DNA of 58,174 bases. Origin: a virus. The number at the start of each line of letters is the position of its first letter. Within the stretch, counting starts at the first letter, position 1. Shown here in pieces: positions 32,086 through 40,927 of this stretch. Below the pieces are notes generated by a model. It was not told the origin of the DNA and ran no database searches. It saw only the letters and a program-made list of their open reading frames with translations. Both the position numbers and the translations under genes were made by a program. Where the stretch lies: IMG/VR virus record IMGVR_UViG_3300032309_000708, positions 1-58,174 of that record; one strand, 5' to 3'.

Positions 32086-32430
32086 ATGCAATATATAAGA
32101 ATGAAAGTCGTATCGTTTGATGAATCAACATACTCATTACTTTGCTCATTTGCATCGGACGAAACACAATCACATAATCCAGCAGACTACCCTGCGTACG
32201 CGTACCAACCTATGAATATGTGGCCTGATATTTCTGACCCAGAAATAATTAAACAGCGTATTGCATTAGCTGGGGTAGGTGTAGCTGAGAACGAAGCGCG
32301 TGAAGAAAAATTTAAAGCTGACCCTGTAAAAGTTGAACAATATAAAGCTATGGTTGGTTCAGTTGTTGAATACCCTGTTACGCCATTACTCTCAGGAAAA
32401 ACAGTTTATCCTACTGAGGTAATACTATGA
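32086..32430 (+). CDS. hypothetical protein of the fibre/cargo border
   Basis: 114 residues: an N-terminal beta segment, a Pro/Tyr/Met-rich stretch (NPADYPAYAYQPMNMWPDIS), then a charged helix. It may be a fibre-assembly chaperone from position, but no family is recognised. Confidence 0.55.
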   Translation: MQYIRMKVVSFDESTYSLLCSFASDETQSHNPADYPAYAYQPMNMWPDISDPEIIKQRIALAGVGVAENEAREEKFKADPVKVEQYKAMVGSVVEYPVTPLLSGKTVYPTEVIL

Positions 32431-32921
32431 TTATGCTAAATACAGTTAACTGTCGTGGGTTTGTATCGTGTTCTGTTGCGCTATCCCCGTCAGAAAAATT
32501 TATGCATCCTAATGCGGGTACAGGTATTAATAATCAGTTTATATACTTGCTTAGTGGTTCAATAGAAGCCGCTCCCGCTAACGGCGAAAAATTTATTATG
32601 CAGGAAAAAACATTGTATGATATGGAAGCATATATGGGTTCCCCTATTACATTTACTGATATGGGTACAGGATGCTATTCATTCGGCATAAACCCCGTTC
32701 CAGAGAATAAATTTTTTTCTGAAGAATTATTAGTTGGTCCAGTTACAAAAACTATTAACGGCACAGTACAAGAGCAATTTATTATCTGTATAGAAGGTAA
32801 CATAGTATGTAATAGTGTTTCGCTAAACTCAACGCAATATGCCAATATACTCAATAACAAAGTTGTAAATGTAGATATACCGGAAGGGGCTGTTGCTATT
32901 GTTTTTACTGTTAGAAGCTGA
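32427..32921 (+). CDS. hypothetical protein, possible cupin-like fold
   Basis: 164 residues, mostly beta strands (NNQFIYLLSGSIEAAP, SPITFTDMGTGCYSFGI, EGAVAIVFTVRS). The spacing of strands and a VALSPSEKFMHP segment recall cupins, but no metal-binding HxH set is clear. It overlaps the upstream gene by four bases and abuts the putative oxygenase downstream. The AT-rich sequence marks the start of the cargo cluster. Confidence 0.5.
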   Translation: MIMLNTVNCRGFVSCSVALSPSEKFMHPNAGTGINNQFIYLLSGSIEAAPANGEKFIMQEKTLYDMEAYMGSPITFTDMGTGCYSFGINPVPENKFFSEELLVGPVTKTINGTVQEQFIICIEGNIVCNSVSLNSTQYANILNNKVVNVDIPEGAVAIVFTVRS

Positions 32922-32922
32922 A

Positions 32923-33471
32923 ATGAAACATGCAAAAAAACTTCCATTTACTTTTGAAAATGGGGTTAACGCGCTTAATGCATTTAAACGTTTACGCGTA
33001 TTAGATGCGTATGGCAAAAATAAAAACACAGGTAAATATAGTATAACTAAAAAATACATACCTAAAAAAGCAGTACATGAATTTAAACAAGTTATACCTG
33101 AAGAATTAATGCCACACTTACTAGGCATAATAGAGTCTGAAATTTCATCGCTTGCGCCCCATGTACATACAGAGGAACAGTGCGTAATTAATTTTTATAA
33201 GAATACAAATCAAGAAGTTACTTCAATGTATGAGGGTCGTATAGAAAAATATGAAGATAATATGGAAGATAACGGTAACGGATACTATTTAGTTAATCCA
33301 CACTTATTAGAAAAAACAGAAGAATTTGTAGCTAAAGATGGTGATGTTTGGTTATTAAATACTAGACAACCTCACTCTGTACAAGAAACCGCAACTATTA
33401 GTGGAAAACCTAGAACAGTTATACAAGCGTTTTTTGATATTCCTTACGAAAAAGCAGCTAAATTATTATGA
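32923..33471 (+). CDS. possible Fe(II)/2OG-type hydroxylase (divergent)
   Basis: 182 residues from the ATG at 32923. The C-terminal part (KDGDVWLLNTRQPHSVQ, then KPRTVIQAFFDIP) looks like the distal half of a double-stranded beta-helix dioxygenase, with H151 and R164 as the distal His and Arg. A clear HxD is not seen; HVHTEE at 80-85 is the nearest candidate. It may be an inactive or divergent member. Overlaps the next gene by four bases. Similar genes occur in cyanophage-type genomes. Confidence 0.5.
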   Translation: MKHAKKLPFTFENGVNALNAFKRLRVLDAYGKNKNTGKYSITKKYIPKKAVHEFKQVIPEELMPHLLGIIESEISSLAPHVHTEEQCVINFYKNTNQEVTSMYEGRIEKYEDNMEDNGNGYYLVNPHLLEKTEEFVAKDGDVWLLNTRQPHSVQETATISGKPRTVIQAFFDIPYEKAAKLL

Positions 33472-34064
33472 GCCAAACAAGAGAAATATTTAATAAACAC
33501 GGCGCGGTGCATGTAACAAAGCTAGTGCCACCAGACTTTTATAAGTTCTTTACTCATGTGTTAATGCGTCAGGCGGACCTAAACCCCCACGGTGACATAC
33601 AGATACCAAACGCTAAAGCTATTCTTGAGCATGAGTATATGTTTGAGACGCTGCACGAGTTGTACTGGGATTCTGTAGAAGAAATTGTAGGTGAAGAGCT
33701 ACTGCCGACCTATGCGTATGCTAGGCTATATAGTAATGGTGATGTACTAACAAAACACACTGATCGTCCTGCATGTGAAGTTAGTGTAACAATACAACTT
33801 GGTAGATCGCATCACTACGCATGGCCTATCTATATGGGTGGACAACGATTCGATCTTGGTGAAGGTGACGGCGTTATATATAAAGGCTGTGATATAGAAC
33901 ATTGGCGTGACAAGTGTGATGGTCCTGATGGTTATTACTCAGGGCAAGTGTTTTTGCATTACGTACGTAAAAATGGCTCTTATGCTTCAGAAGCAGGTGA
34001 TTCTACATACCGTAGTGCATATTCATACGTTAAAAACAGAACAGACTTAATGGAGAATAAGTGA
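33468..34064 (+). CDS. Fe(II)/2-oxoglutarate dioxygenase
   Basis: 198 residues. Motifs of the prolyl-hydroxylase superfamily: YARLYSNGDVLTKHTDRP gives H97-x-D99, and GVIYKGCDIEHWRD gives the distal H145. These enzymes use Fe(II), O2 and 2-oxoglutarate to hydroxylate proteins, nucleic acids or small molecules. Overlaps both neighbours (ATGA and GTGA), so it is co-translated with two more oxygenases. Substrate unknown. Confidence 0.8.
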   Translation: MSQTREIFNKHGAVHVTKLVPPDFYKFFTHVLMRQADLNPHGDIQIPNAKAILEHEYMFETLHELYWDSVEEIVGEELLPTYAYARLYSNGDVLTKHTDRPACEVSVTIQLGRSHHYAWPIYMGGQRFDLGEGDGVIYKGCDIEHWRDKCDGPDGYYSGQVFLHYVRKNGSYASEAGDSTYRSAYSYVKNRTDLMENK

Positions 34065-34549
34065 TTGTTGTTATTGACAATGTATTACCTGAAGATAAAA
34101 GATTAGCTGTTAAAGATTATTTTTCGTTTCAGCCAAAAGAGGCAACAACTTATTGGCATGGCGGGAAAATAAATTATTTTTTAGAAGATAATTCTCCGTT
34201 AAGTGATTTAGTAAAACACGCAGCTAAATTTATAGATGTAAATAATATGGTTGGTAGTGAATATTGGACGCATTACGGTACAAAACCAGATTGGCATGTC
34301 GATAAAGATGAAAAAAAGTTAGCTAAAACAGGCGAAATTAGCTTACCTTTATGTGTGGTTGTTTACTACCCTATAGTTGAAAATTTACTAGGTGGGAAAT
34401 TTATGACAAGAACAGAAGTTATAACACCTAAAACTAATAGGGCAATTATTATGTCGTCTGATATAGAACATATGGTTGAAGACTATAGCGGGAATCGTAT
34501 GTCAGTAGCTGTAAATATATGGGATTACGTTTTAGAGGAATTTAAATGA
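34061..34549 (+). CDS. Fe(II)/2-oxoglutarate dioxygenase
   Basis: 162 residues, GTG start overlapping the previous stop, GGAG five bases upstream. PDWHVDKDE gives H79-x-D81; SSDIEHMVEDYSGNRMSVAVN gives the distal H137 and the 2OG-binding R146. LCVVVYYPI and GGKFMTRTEVITPKTNRAII form the intervening strands. Short for the family but with all ligands. Substrate unknown. Confidence 0.8.
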   Translation: MIVVIDNVLPEDKRLAVKDYFSFQPKEATTYWHGGKINYFLEDNSPLSDLVKHAAKFIDVNNMVGSEYWTHYGTKPDWHVDKDEKKLAKTGEISLPLCVVVYYPIVENLLGGKFMTRTEVITPKTNRAIIMSSDIEHMVEDYSGNRMSVAVNIWDYVLEEFK

Positions 34550-35148
34550 TATATCCAATTCCACCACGTAACGTACCCGGCAAAGAAACAATTGCGTATT
34601 GGGAAGGATTTTTAACTCCTGAAGATATTACTTTGATTCTCTCGCAGCCAGAATGGCTACAGCTGCAACCCGGCTGTATAGGTGGTGCTACAGATAACGG
34701 TACAGTGAATAAAGAAGTACGGTCTACAGAATTAGCGTGGCTTGGTGTTAAACCAGAACTACGTCACATTTGGGAAAAGTTTGCGCAAGCAACGGCTGAA
34801 GTTAACAGTCGTTTTTTCCATTTTGATTTAACAGGCTTTCATGAACCCATGCAGTTAGGTGTGTATCACGCATCAGATAATGGGCATTACAACTGGCACG
34901 TTGATGCAGGGATGGGAGATAGAAACGCGCCTCGTAAATTATCTTTATCTATGTTGTTATCTGACCCGTCTGAATTTGAGGGTGGTGAGTTTCAGGTAAA
35001 GACGGATGACGACAATGTAAAACAATTAGAAACAGTAAAAGGACGTGCGTGGTTTTTCCCGTCTTACACCCTGCATAGAGTTGCTCCAGTAACAAAAGGT
35101 GTGCGCCGCTCGTTAGTATTATGGGTAGGTGGCCCACCGTTTAGATAA
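34546..35148 (+). CDS. Fe(II)/2-oxoglutarate dioxygenase (PKHD-like)
   Basis: 200 residues. YNWHVDAGMG gives H118-x-D120; FFPSYTLHRVAPVTKGVRRSLVLWV gives H177 and the 2OG arginine (R187 or R188). The motif order and GGEFQ strand match PKHD-type hydroxylases (the PiuC/YbiX group), common as phage cargo. Last of the oxygenase cluster; GC content rises again here towards the lysis genes. Confidence 0.85.
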   Translation: MIYPIPPRNVPGKETIAYWEGFLTPEDITLILSQPEWLQLQPGCIGGATDNGTVNKEVRSTELAWLGVKPELRHIWEKFAQATAEVNSRFFHFDLTGFHEPMQLGVYHASDNGHYNWHVDAGMGDRNAPRKLSLSMLLSDPSEFEGGEFQVKTDDDNVKQLETVKGRAWFFPSYTLHRVAPVTKGVRRSLVLWVGGPPFR

Positions 35149-35160
35149 GAAAGATGAATC

Positions 35161-35319
35161 ATGGATACGTTTGATCTTTTAGTTAAAGGATGGCCTATTT
35201 TGTTGGCGTTAATTACGCTGATTATTGTGCTGTCTAAGTTAGACTTGCGTGTTGCAGTTCTTGAAGAAAAAGTCAAAGTGCTGTTTGAACAAATGAACAA
35301 AATAAGGGATAAACAATGA
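35161..35319 (+). CDS. small TM/coiled-coil protein of the lysis cassette
   Basis: 52 residues: a short N-terminus, one membrane segment (WPILLALITLIIVLS), then an amphipathic coiled coil (RVAVLEEKVKVLFEQMNKIRD). Its stop overlaps the holin ATG (ATGA), so it belongs to the lysis cassette. It may be a spanin-like or holin-modulating protein. No clear lipoprotein partner was found. Confidence 0.65.
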   Translation: MDTFDLLVKGWPILLALITLIIVLSKLDLRVAVLEEKVKVLFEQMNKIRDKQ

Positions 35320-35816
35320 TTCCATTACTTGTACCAATCCTTACTCAACTTGCAGGTGCAGGCATGCAAAAGGTCGTTGACGCTGTATTAGATAAGGGCG
35401 TTGACGTTGTTGAAGAAAAGCTCGGTATTACTTTGACACCCGACGTTGACGGCAAGTTATCAGAGGAAAAGATTGCATCGCTAAAAGAAGCCGCAATGAA
35501 GCACGAAGAGTTTATGTTTGAGCAGGAAGTCAAAGACCGTAGCAGCGCTCGTCAGCGTGAAGTTGATATTGCCACTAACGAGAACGTACCACTAATTAAC
35601 AAGATCATAACCCCAGCGTTAGCTATATTTGTAGTGCTTTCATCGTTTATCTTGTTTGGTATTTTGATCTTTGTAGATGTACGTCCTGAAGCTAAAGACA
35701 TCCTGGTCTATATATTAGGCGTGCTGTCTGCGGCGGTTACTCAGATTCTTTCATACTACTTTGGCTCATCCCAAGGCAGCAAGGATAAGTCAGAACTAAT
35801 GGCGCTAAAAAAATGA
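35316..35816 (+). CDS. holin (GTA 3TM-holin type)
   Basis: 166 residues. A hydrophobic N-terminus, a charged helical middle (EEFMFEQEVKDRSSARQREVDI), then two membrane helices (about 98-120 and 127-149) and a Ser/Lys-rich cytoplasmic tail. The order matches the GTA_holin_3TM type as I recall. Forms membrane lesions that let the endolysin through. Overlaps the endolysin start by four bases. Confidence 0.8.
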   Translation: MIPLLVPILTQLAGAGMQKVVDAVLDKGVDVVEEKLGITLTPDVDGKLSEEKIASLKEAAMKHEEFMFEQEVKDRSSARQREVDIATNENVPLINKIITPALAIFVVLSSFILFGILIFVDVRPEAKDILVYILGVLSAAVTQILSYYFGSSQGSKDKSELMALKK

Positions 35817-36259
35817 ACTTATCACCGAGCTTTACCCTAGAGGAAATGACCTCTAGTCAGACAGCGGAACGGCATGGTATTGATAACACACCAGATAATG
35901 ATGTACTGATGAATCTGCGCCGGTTGGCTTTGTTTTTGGAAGACGTGCGTACTGCTGTAGGTATGCCATTACGCATTAGTTCTGGTTATCGCAGCCCCGA
36001 AGTAAACCAAAAAGTTGGTGGAAAATCAACCAGCCAACATTGCCGTGGGGTTGCAGCAGACCTCAAAGTAAAAGGCATGACACCTGACCAAGTTGTCAGA
36101 GCAATAATAAAAGCTGGGCTACCCTACGATCAAGTAATACGCGAATTTGATAGCTGGACACATGTTAGTATTTCTAATACAAAAGATGAAAAGCCCCGTA
36201 AAATGGCGCTAATTATTGACAAAAATGGGGCAAGACCATTCCCTAAAACTGAGGTTTAA
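35813..36259 (+). CDS. endolysin, M15A peptidase
   Basis: 148 residues, a D-Ala-D-Ala carboxypeptidase/L-Ala-D-Glu endopeptidase-like lysin. SGYRSPEVNQKVGG is followed by the zinc motif SQHCRGVAAD (H76, D83) and by WTHVSI (H117), the full M15A ligand set. No signal peptide, so it needs the holin. The C-terminus (KMALIIDKNGARPFP) is typical of phage M15 lysins. Confidence 0.9.
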   Translation: MNLSPSFTLEEMTSSQTAERHGIDNTPDNDVLMNLRRLALFLEDVRTAVGMPLRISSGYRSPEVNQKVGGKSTSQHCRGVAADLKVKGMTPDQVVRAIIKAGLPYDQVIREFDSWTHVSISNTKDEKPRKMALIIDKNGARPFPKTEV

Positions 36260-36261
36260 AT

Positions 36262-38373
36262 ATGGCGTTACAAAAACTTTCATTTCGTCCGGGAATAAAT
36301 AGAGAAGGTACTACGCTTGCCAATGAAGGCGGCTGGTATGACGGCGATAAGATTCGTTTTCGTTCTGGCTATCCTGAAAAGATTGGTGGCTGGGCGCTTG
36401 CGTCTAACGCGACTTTCTTAGGTACATGCCGTTCTTTATGGAATTGGATCACCCTGCAAGGCTTTAACTTGATGGGCGTAGGTACAGAGTTAAAGTTTTA
36501 CGTTGAATTTGGTGGTACTTATTTTGATATTACACCTATCCGTAGGACAGTAACATTAAACGACCCGTTTGCCACTACAAACACTTTACCTATCGTCACA
36601 GTAACTGACGTTAATCACGGCGCTATTACAGGCGACTTTGTAATCTTCTCCGGTGCCGCTACTGTAGCTGGTTTAAACTTAAACAATGAGTACCAGATTA
36701 CGTACGTTGATTCTAATACCTACACAATTACTGCTTCAGCAAATGCTAATGCTACTGTAGCTGCTGGTGGTGGCGCTTCTGTTGTAGCAAGTTATCAAAT
36801 AAATAATGGTACTAACGTAGGCACATTGCAGGTTGGTTGGGGTGCAGGTCTTTGGGGCGGTGTAATTACAGGCGCTGCTCTTACTCAGTTAAATGGTGCT
36901 ATTAATAATTCTGTAACTACAGTCATAGTGGATTCAACTACAGGTTTCCCTGCATCCGGCACTATTGCTATTGACTCAGAATTAATTACTTACACAAGTA
37001 AAACAGGCACTCAATTTAACGGGTGTGTACGTGGGGCATTAGGTACAACCGCTGCCTCTCATTTAGATAATACTCTGACTTACAATGCTAGTGGATACAA
37101 TGGTTGGGGTCAGTCTATATCTCAGACATCTAGCAATCAATTACGTCTATGGAGTCAAAGTAACTTTGGACAGGACTTGTTGTTTGCTCCTATGCAAGGT
37201 GCGTTGTATTACTGGAGTCCCGGTACTGGCACTACCCCTGATATTACTACACGAGCAGTGTTAGTATCAGGTACAGACGTACCATCCATAATGAATGAGG
37301 TTCTTGTTTCAGATTCTTCTCGTATTGTTATTTGCTTTGGCTGTAATGATTACGGTGCATACGGCACAACACCGCAAGACCCTATGTTAATTCGTTGGTC
37401 TGCACAAGAGAGCTATACAAACTGGACACCAGCAATAACAAACCAAGCAGGTAGTTACCGACTGTCTCACGGTTCTAAAATTATCGGTGCGTTACAGACA
37501 CGTCAAGAAATATTAGTTTGGACTGATGCGGCTATTTACGCTATGCAGTATTTGGGTCCACCTCTTGTATGGGGTTTTACTTTATTAGCTGACAATATTT
37601 CTATAGCATCTTCAAACGCTATGGCAACCGCCGCTGGTGTTGTTTATTGGATGGGCGTAGATAAATTCTATGTGTACTCAGGTCGTGTAGAAACATTACC
37701 TTCTTCATTACGTACTTATGTTTTTGAAGATATAAACCGTGATCAGTTTTCTCAGATTTTCTCTGGTACTAACGAAGGCTACAGCGAGATATGGTGGTTT
37801 TACTGTTCTACTAATTCCAACGTCATAGACCGTTACGTCATATTTAATTACCTTGATCGTGTATGGTACTACGGCACTTTGGGTAGAACTGCTTGGATAG
37901 ATTCGCCTTTACGTGATTTTCCTACTGCGGCAACTTTAGGTAATCAGCTTGTCTATCACGAAGCGGCGGTTGATGATGGCACGACTAATCCGCCAAGCGC
38001 AATAAATGCTTATGTACAGTCGTCTGACTTTGATATTGGTGATGGACATAACTATGGGTTCGTGTGGAGAATGATTCCTGATATTACGTTTGATGGGTCA
38101 ACTACACCTTCTCCTCTGTTCCCGCAAGTTAGCATGACTATGCGTCCAAGACAGAATCCCGGCTCGCCTTATGGCACTGCTCCATCACCGACTGTAACGA
38201 CAACACAAAGTTATGGTGCGCAGAGTGTGTATAACGTGCAAGAGTTTACCGAGATTATTTATACCCGCATACGTGGTAGACAGATGGCGTTTAAGATTGA
38301 GTCTAATACTGTAGGTACACAGTGGCAGCTAGGTGTTCCACGTATGGATGTACGTCCTGATGGAAGAAGATAA
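36262..38373 (+). CDS. P22 gp10-like tail/DNA-stabilisation protein
   Basis: 703 residues. The N-terminus (KLSFRPGINREGTTLANEGGWYDGDKIRFRSGYPEKIGGW) and repeated beta-propeller-like strands (AIYAMQYLGPPLVWGFTLL, GVVYWMGVDKFYVYSGRVETLP) match the gp10/tail-hub family of podoviruses that closes the portal after packaging. It carries beta insertions around 110-185 (TVTDVNHGAITGDFVIFSG) and 215-275. Start three bases after the endolysin stop. Confidence 0.8.
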   Translation: MALQKLSFRPGINREGTTLANEGGWYDGDKIRFRSGYPEKIGGWALASNATFLGTCRSLWNWITLQGFNLMGVGTELKFYVEFGGTYFDITPIRRTVTLNDPFATTNTLPIVTVTDVNHGAITGDFVIFSGAATVAGLNLNNEYQITYVDSNTYTITASANANATVAAGGGASVVASYQINNGTNVGTLQVGWGAGLWGGVITGAALTQLNGAINNSVTTVIVDSTTGFPASGTIAIDSELITYTSKTGTQFNGCVRGALGTTAASHLDNTLTYNASGYNGWGQSISQTSSNQLRLWSQSNFGQDLLFAPMQGALYYWSPGTGTTPDITTRAVLVSGTDVPSIMNEVLVSDSSRIVICFGCNDYGAYGTTPQDPMLIRWSAQESYTNWTPAITNQAGSYRLSHGSKIIGALQTRQEILVWTDAAIYAMQYLGPPLVWGFTLLADNISIASSNAMATAAGVVYWMGVDKFYVYSGRVETLPSSLRTYVFEDINRDQFSQIFSGTNEGYSEIWWFYCSTNSNVIDRYVIFNYLDRVWYYGTLGRTAWIDSPLRDFPTAATLGNQLVYHEAAVDDGTTNPPSAINAYVQSSDFDIGDGHNYGFVWRMIPDITFDGSTTPSPLFPQVSMTMRPRQNPGSPYGTAPSPTVTTTQSYGAQSVYNVQEFTEIIYTRIRGRQMAFKIESNTVGTQWQLGVPRMDVRPDGRR

Positions 38374-38687
38374 TGAGTACAGGAACTACAAGAGCGCCGT
38401 CATTACCATTTGCCCCTGTTGAGTACGATAGGCAGTATCAAGATACTCTTAACAATATATTACGACAGTACTTTTCTCAGATTGATAACGCGGGTCCGTC
38501 AGCAGCTTCAACGCTAAGACCTGATACAGCCACAGTTGTAGCAGCGTTAAACTTTAGTGAAGTAGACCAAGCAACGGGGTTAAGACGGATTAGCTGCCCA
38601 ACACAGGTGGAGTACGCTGCGGGTAAGTTAAGAACTGGGGATATTTACTACGATACGTCTACGTACGTGCTTAAAATTACGCCTTAA
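38373..38687 (+). CDS. hypothetical small tail protein
   Basis: 104 residues, with an N-terminal helix (YDRQYQDTLNNILRQYFSQIDNA) and a beta C-terminus (RTGDIYYDTSTYVLKI). Found directly after gp10-like genes in related phages; probably a tail or needle accessory. Overlaps the preceding stop by one base. Confidence 0.65.
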   Translation: MSTGTTRAPSLPFAPVEYDRQYQDTLNNILRQYFSQIDNAGPSAASTLRPDTATVVAALNFSEVDQATGLRRISCPTQVEYAAGKLRTGDIYYDTSTYVLKITP

Positions 38688-38736
38688 AAGCATTAATAAT
38701 GTTAAACTTTGACAAATTTCTCAGATTGAGGTAGCG

Positions 38737-40461
38737 ATGAGCCTCCACGCACTAGCCAACCACTTGCAAGAAGCCGGACGCGGACAAGATAAAGTCCTAG
38801 TTCACATGACCCCTAAAGAAGTTAGTGGCCTTCAGTCACTTGCTATGGCACATGGCGGCTCCTTAACTGTTAACCCACAGACTGGCCTTCCAGAGGCGGG
38901 ATTCTTATCGTCAATACTCCCAATGATTGCGGGCTTTGCGCTTAATGCATTTCTACCCGGTGTTGGAACAGCTGTTGGTAGTGCGCTTGGTGGGTTAAGT
39001 GGCGCAGCGGGTACTGGTATTCTAGTCGGTGGTGTTACTGGCTTAGCAAAAGGAAGTTTAAAAGACGGCATCATGGCTGGCTTGGGTGCTTACGGTGGTG
39101 CGGGCTTGAGCGAAGGGTTGGCTTCAGCGGGGGCGGATAAACTAGGAAATGGGCTAGGTGAATTTGGTTCAACAGCAGGTCAAGGCACTGGTGCCGACTA
39201 TGCAAAGATGATGGCGGATAACAATATACAAGCCGTGTCTAATATGCCAAAAACCGTAGTAGACGCAAGTGGGGCTGGGGTTAATTCACTGAATAATGGT
39301 TTTGCAGGTTATCAAGCGCAAGGCCCATTTGCTAATGCTACAGGAACCAATGTGGCTCACATGTATGCGCCACAACCATCAGTATTACCCGGTTCTGCAG
39401 ACACTTTACGGGCTGGAATAGCTAACCCAACTATTACTACTCCTGTTAACCCTGCTGATTACGCATACGACCCAATTAGCAAAGCTATTGGTGAAGGACA
39501 AATTAAAGCGGCTAATTCACCGTTTGGGGTTGGGGCTGATGTTAACTCTATGGCTCAGCAATACGCAAAACCAATTCAAGAAGCAGCCACATATCAAACT
39601 GGAACGTATACCCCTCCACCAAGCAAATTTGATAAGATTGGTGCTGGCTTTGATCGTGCAACTAGTAGCTTTGAAGGCGCTAAAGAAGTATGGAACGCAA
39701 CCCCTAAAGGTACTGGACTTGGCTTAGCCGCAACCGGTATGAGCATAATGCAGGACCAACAAGAAGAAGCCGCCAGAGAAGCCGCCGCTGCCAATGCTGC
39801 CGCTGCCGCCGAACGTCGTGGAAGTTATCGCCCTTACGAATTCTCAACATCATTAGTAGACAATGCTTTTGCACCTAGAGAATCAACTTCTGAATTTGCT
39901 TACTTCAACGAACCTAGATATAAAGCCGGACCAGTTACAAAAGTAGCTAAAGAAGGCGGCATGATGTCTTTGGCAGTGGGTGGTCCAGTAGAAGAGATGT
40001 CTGCTCAAAATGCTATAAGCGGCAACATGATGTACCCACAGGCACAACTTCAAACTGACATGTACTCAAACCCTATGGTGCAGCGTCCAATGCCTAATAA
40101 TGTAATCTCGTCTGGCATTGATACCCCTGTTGGTATGTACACTGGCGAACAAAGAATGGCTGTTGGGGGCATATCTAGTTTAGGTGGTTATTCCGATGGT
40201 GGTCATTTACTGAAAGGACCCGGCGATGGAGTTAGCGATTCTATTCCTGCTTCTATTGGTGATCGTCAGCCTGCTCGCTTGGCTGACGGAGAGTTTGTGG
40301 TACCCGCTAGAATCGTATCGGAAATCGGTAACGGAAGCACGGAAGCGGGAGCAAGAAAACTCTATGCAATGATGGATCGTGTACAGAAAGCCCGTAAGAA
40401 AACAGTGGGTAAAAACCAAGTAGCTAAAAATACTAAAGCAGATAATCTATTGCCAGCATGA
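38737..40461 (+). CDS. internal virion/ejection protein
   Basis: 574 residues. The start SLHALANHLQEAGRGQDKVL, then VHMTPKEVSGLQSLAMAHGG, is a conserved pattern of aquatic podovirus-type virion proteins. A glycine-zipper hydrophobic region (about 65-120) could form a channel, and a Gly-rich middle and alanine-rich helix follow. It ends with GDGVSDSIPASIGDRQPARLADGEFVVPARIVSEIGNGS, a conserved C-terminal module. Ejection role inferred. Confidence 0.75.
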   Translation: MSLHALANHLQEAGRGQDKVLVHMTPKEVSGLQSLAMAHGGSLTVNPQTGLPEAGFLSSILPMIAGFALNAFLPGVGTAVGSALGGLSGAAGTGILVGGVTGLAKGSLKDGIMAGLGAYGGAGLSEGLASAGADKLGNGLGEFGSTAGQGTGADYAKMMADNNIQAVSNMPKTVVDASGAGVNSLNNGFAGYQAQGPFANATGTNVAHMYAPQPSVLPGSADTLRAGIANPTITTPVNPADYAYDPISKAIGEGQIKAANSPFGVGADVNSMAQQYAKPIQEAATYQTGTYTPPPSKFDKIGAGFDRATSSFEGAKEVWNATPKGTGLGLAATGMSIMQDQQEEAAREAAAANAAAAAERRGSYRPYEFSTSLVDNAFAPRESTSEFAYFNEPRYKAGPVTKVAKEGGMMSLAVGGPVEEMSAQNAISGNMMYPQAQLQTDMYSNPMVQRPMPNNVISSGIDTPVGMYTGEQRMAVGGISSLGGYSDGGHLLKGPGDGVSDSIPASIGDRQPARLADGEFVVPARIVSEIGNGSTEAGARKLYAMMDRVQKARKKTVGKNQVAKNTKADNLLPA

Positions 40462-40919
40462 GCTACACATTCCATTTAGGTAGGTTTAAAGAAACGTATG
40501 ACGAACTGGAGCCGTTGTACCGCCAGCACTATTTTGAGATGTGCGAGCGATTGGCAAAAGATGGAATACAGTATCCTCCTTATAACCCAAGGCTGGATAA
40601 GTATATTGAATCAGGCGAGAGTGGTTGGCTATTAACATTTTTAATTAGGCTAGATGGTCAGCCTGTTGGATATAGCAATGTTTATTTAACAAATGACATG
40701 CACAACGGTGATTTAATAGCGCAGGAAGATACTATCTTTGTACTAAAAGACCACCGTAATGGTGTAGGCAAGAAGCTAGTAAAAGTTATTCTTGAAGAAT
40801 TGAAAGAGCGCGGAGTGAAACGAGTAATAGTCTCCGCAATGACAGACCTGCGTGTAGCTAAACTATGGGGCCGAATGGGTTTCAAAGAAGCAGCAACGCA
40901 AATGATATATACATTTTGA
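40458..40919 (+). CDS. GNAT family N-acetyltransferase
   Basis: 153 residues. The acetyl-CoA motif A is KDHRNGVGKKLV (R100-x-x-G-x-G/K), followed by the helix KVILEELKERG, the strand KRVIVSAM and the C-terminal LWGRMGFKEAATQMIY. Acetyltransferases of this kind sit among ejection genes in Bcep22- and P-SSP7-like phages; the target is unknown but may be a virion protein. Overlaps the previous gene by four bases. Confidence 0.85.
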   Translation: MSYTFHLGRFKETYDELEPLYRQHYFEMCERLAKDGIQYPPYNPRLDKYIESGESGWLLTFLIRLDGQPVGYSNVYLTNDMHNGDLIAQEDTIFVLKDHRNGVGKKLVKVILEELKERGVKRVIVSAMTDLRVAKLWGRMGFKEAATQMIYTF

Positions 40920-40927
40920 GGTAAATT

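Noticed and set aside
31591-32091. Ser/Thr/Cys-rich minus-strand ORF opposite the polyglycine adhesin
   Set aside because: Antisense of glycine codons gives such a composition automatically.
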